The translations under genes were made by a program, and so were the position numbers. From Pseudomonadota bacterium (GTDB lineage: Bacteria; Bdellovibrionota; Bacteriovoracia; Bacteriovoracales; Bacteriovoracaceae), in NCBI GenBank assembly GCA_023432655.1, contig JAEYUK010000218.1, positions 1 through 5,939 of the forward strand: a stretch of DNA of 5,939 bases, written 5' to 3'. How positions within the stretch are numbered: position 1 is the first letter of the stretch; every line of letters begins with the position of its first letter. The notes under the pieces were generated by a model that did no database searches, was not told the origin of the DNA, and saw only the letters and a program-made list of their open reading frames with translations. Shown here piece after piece: positions 5,685 to 5,939 of this stretch.

Positions 5685-5939
5685 ATGAGAAATCTTTCAA
5701 TTGGCCTCATCGCCGCCTTAATAAGTACAACCGCGCTAGCAGAACGGATCATTGATACCATTCATTCAGTTAGTCCGGGAGATGATGGAGAAGAACATCT
5801 GGTCTATCTGGAAAATGGACGAGTCGTTTTTATCGATCCAGAGATTTACCATGCGGATGAATTTGTTCCCGGAACGAGAACGAAATTTATTATTGATAAT
5901 AAAAATCGGGTAAAAGACATTGATACTTTGGAGGAATTA
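5685..5939 (+). CDS. small exported protein of unknown function (3' end beyond the window)
   Basis: Not in a family I recognise. The frame runs 85 codons from ATG 5685 to the right edge without a stop. GGAGG (5676-5680) lies four bases upstream. The N-terminus is a clear signal peptide: MRN, a hydrophobic run (about 4-18), and an ALA cleavage site before Glu20. The mature part is acidic, with GDDGEEH (32-38), LENGRVVFIDP (42-52) and FIIDNKNRVKDID (69-81). This alternation suggests a small beta-rich periplasmic or secreted domain. No cysteine appears in the visible part. It follows the other exported-protein gene by 60 nt on the same strand and may be cotranscribed. Its ribosome-binding site may be masked by an upstream complementary heptamer (5642-5648). 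Confidence 0.75.
   Translation, partial: MRNLSIGLIAALISTTALAERIIDTIHSVSPGDDGEEHLVYLENGRVVFIDPEIYHADEFVPGTRTKFIIDNKNRVKDIDTLEEL

Overview
The window holds most of a chromosomally organised catechol branch of the beta-ketoadipate pathway on the minus strand, its divergently transcribed LysR-type regulator on the plus strand, and two plus-strand genes for exported proteins of unknown function. The cat proteins resemble those of Pseudomonas and Acinetobacter closely enough to transfer catalytic residues, so the host is a Gram-negative, aerobic, aromatic-degrading bacterium. The two exported proteins are not recognisable. Their style (short lysine-rich signal peptides, moderate GC) would fit a less-studied proteobacterial or Bdellovibrionota-like lineage, but this is only a guess.

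Layout. Reading leftwards from base 3679, the minus strand carries catB (muconate cycloisomerase), catC (muconolactone isomerase), catA (catechol 1,2-dioxygenase), catI and catJ (3-oxoadipate CoA-transferase alpha and beta). catJ runs off the left edge. The genes overlap by 1 or 4 nt or are separated by 9-12 nt, so they form one tightly coupled operon. Together they convert catechol to cis,cis-muconate, muconolactone and 3-oxoadipate enol-lactone, and later activate 3-oxoadipate with CoA. The enol-lactone hydrolase (CatD/PcaD) and the thiolase (CatF/PcaF) are not in the window and may lie beyond the left edge.

The 73-bp gap between catB and the regulator (3680-3752) is the most informative non-coding stretch. 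It has a perfect ATAC-N7-GTAT site, the operator consensus of the muconate-responsive regulators BenM and CatM. It also has a perfect TATAAT -10 box only 6 nt before the catB ATG. If transcription starts at that ATG (a leaderless mRNA), the operator is centred at about -64, where LysR-type recognition sites normally lie. The operator also covers the regulator's own Shine-Dalgarno sequence, which suggests autoregulation.

To the right, 4671-4739 holds a 20-bp-period direct repeat and a good sigma70-like promoter whose -10 box again directly abuts a start codon. This drives an unrecognised exported protein of about 291 residues with four cysteines after its signal peptide. A 60-bp gap then leads to a second small exported protein, cut by the right edge, whose Shine-Dalgarno sequence is complementary to an upstream anti-Shine-Dalgarno-like heptamer. 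No RNA genes, mobile elements, CRISPR arrays or clear intrinsic terminators were seen.
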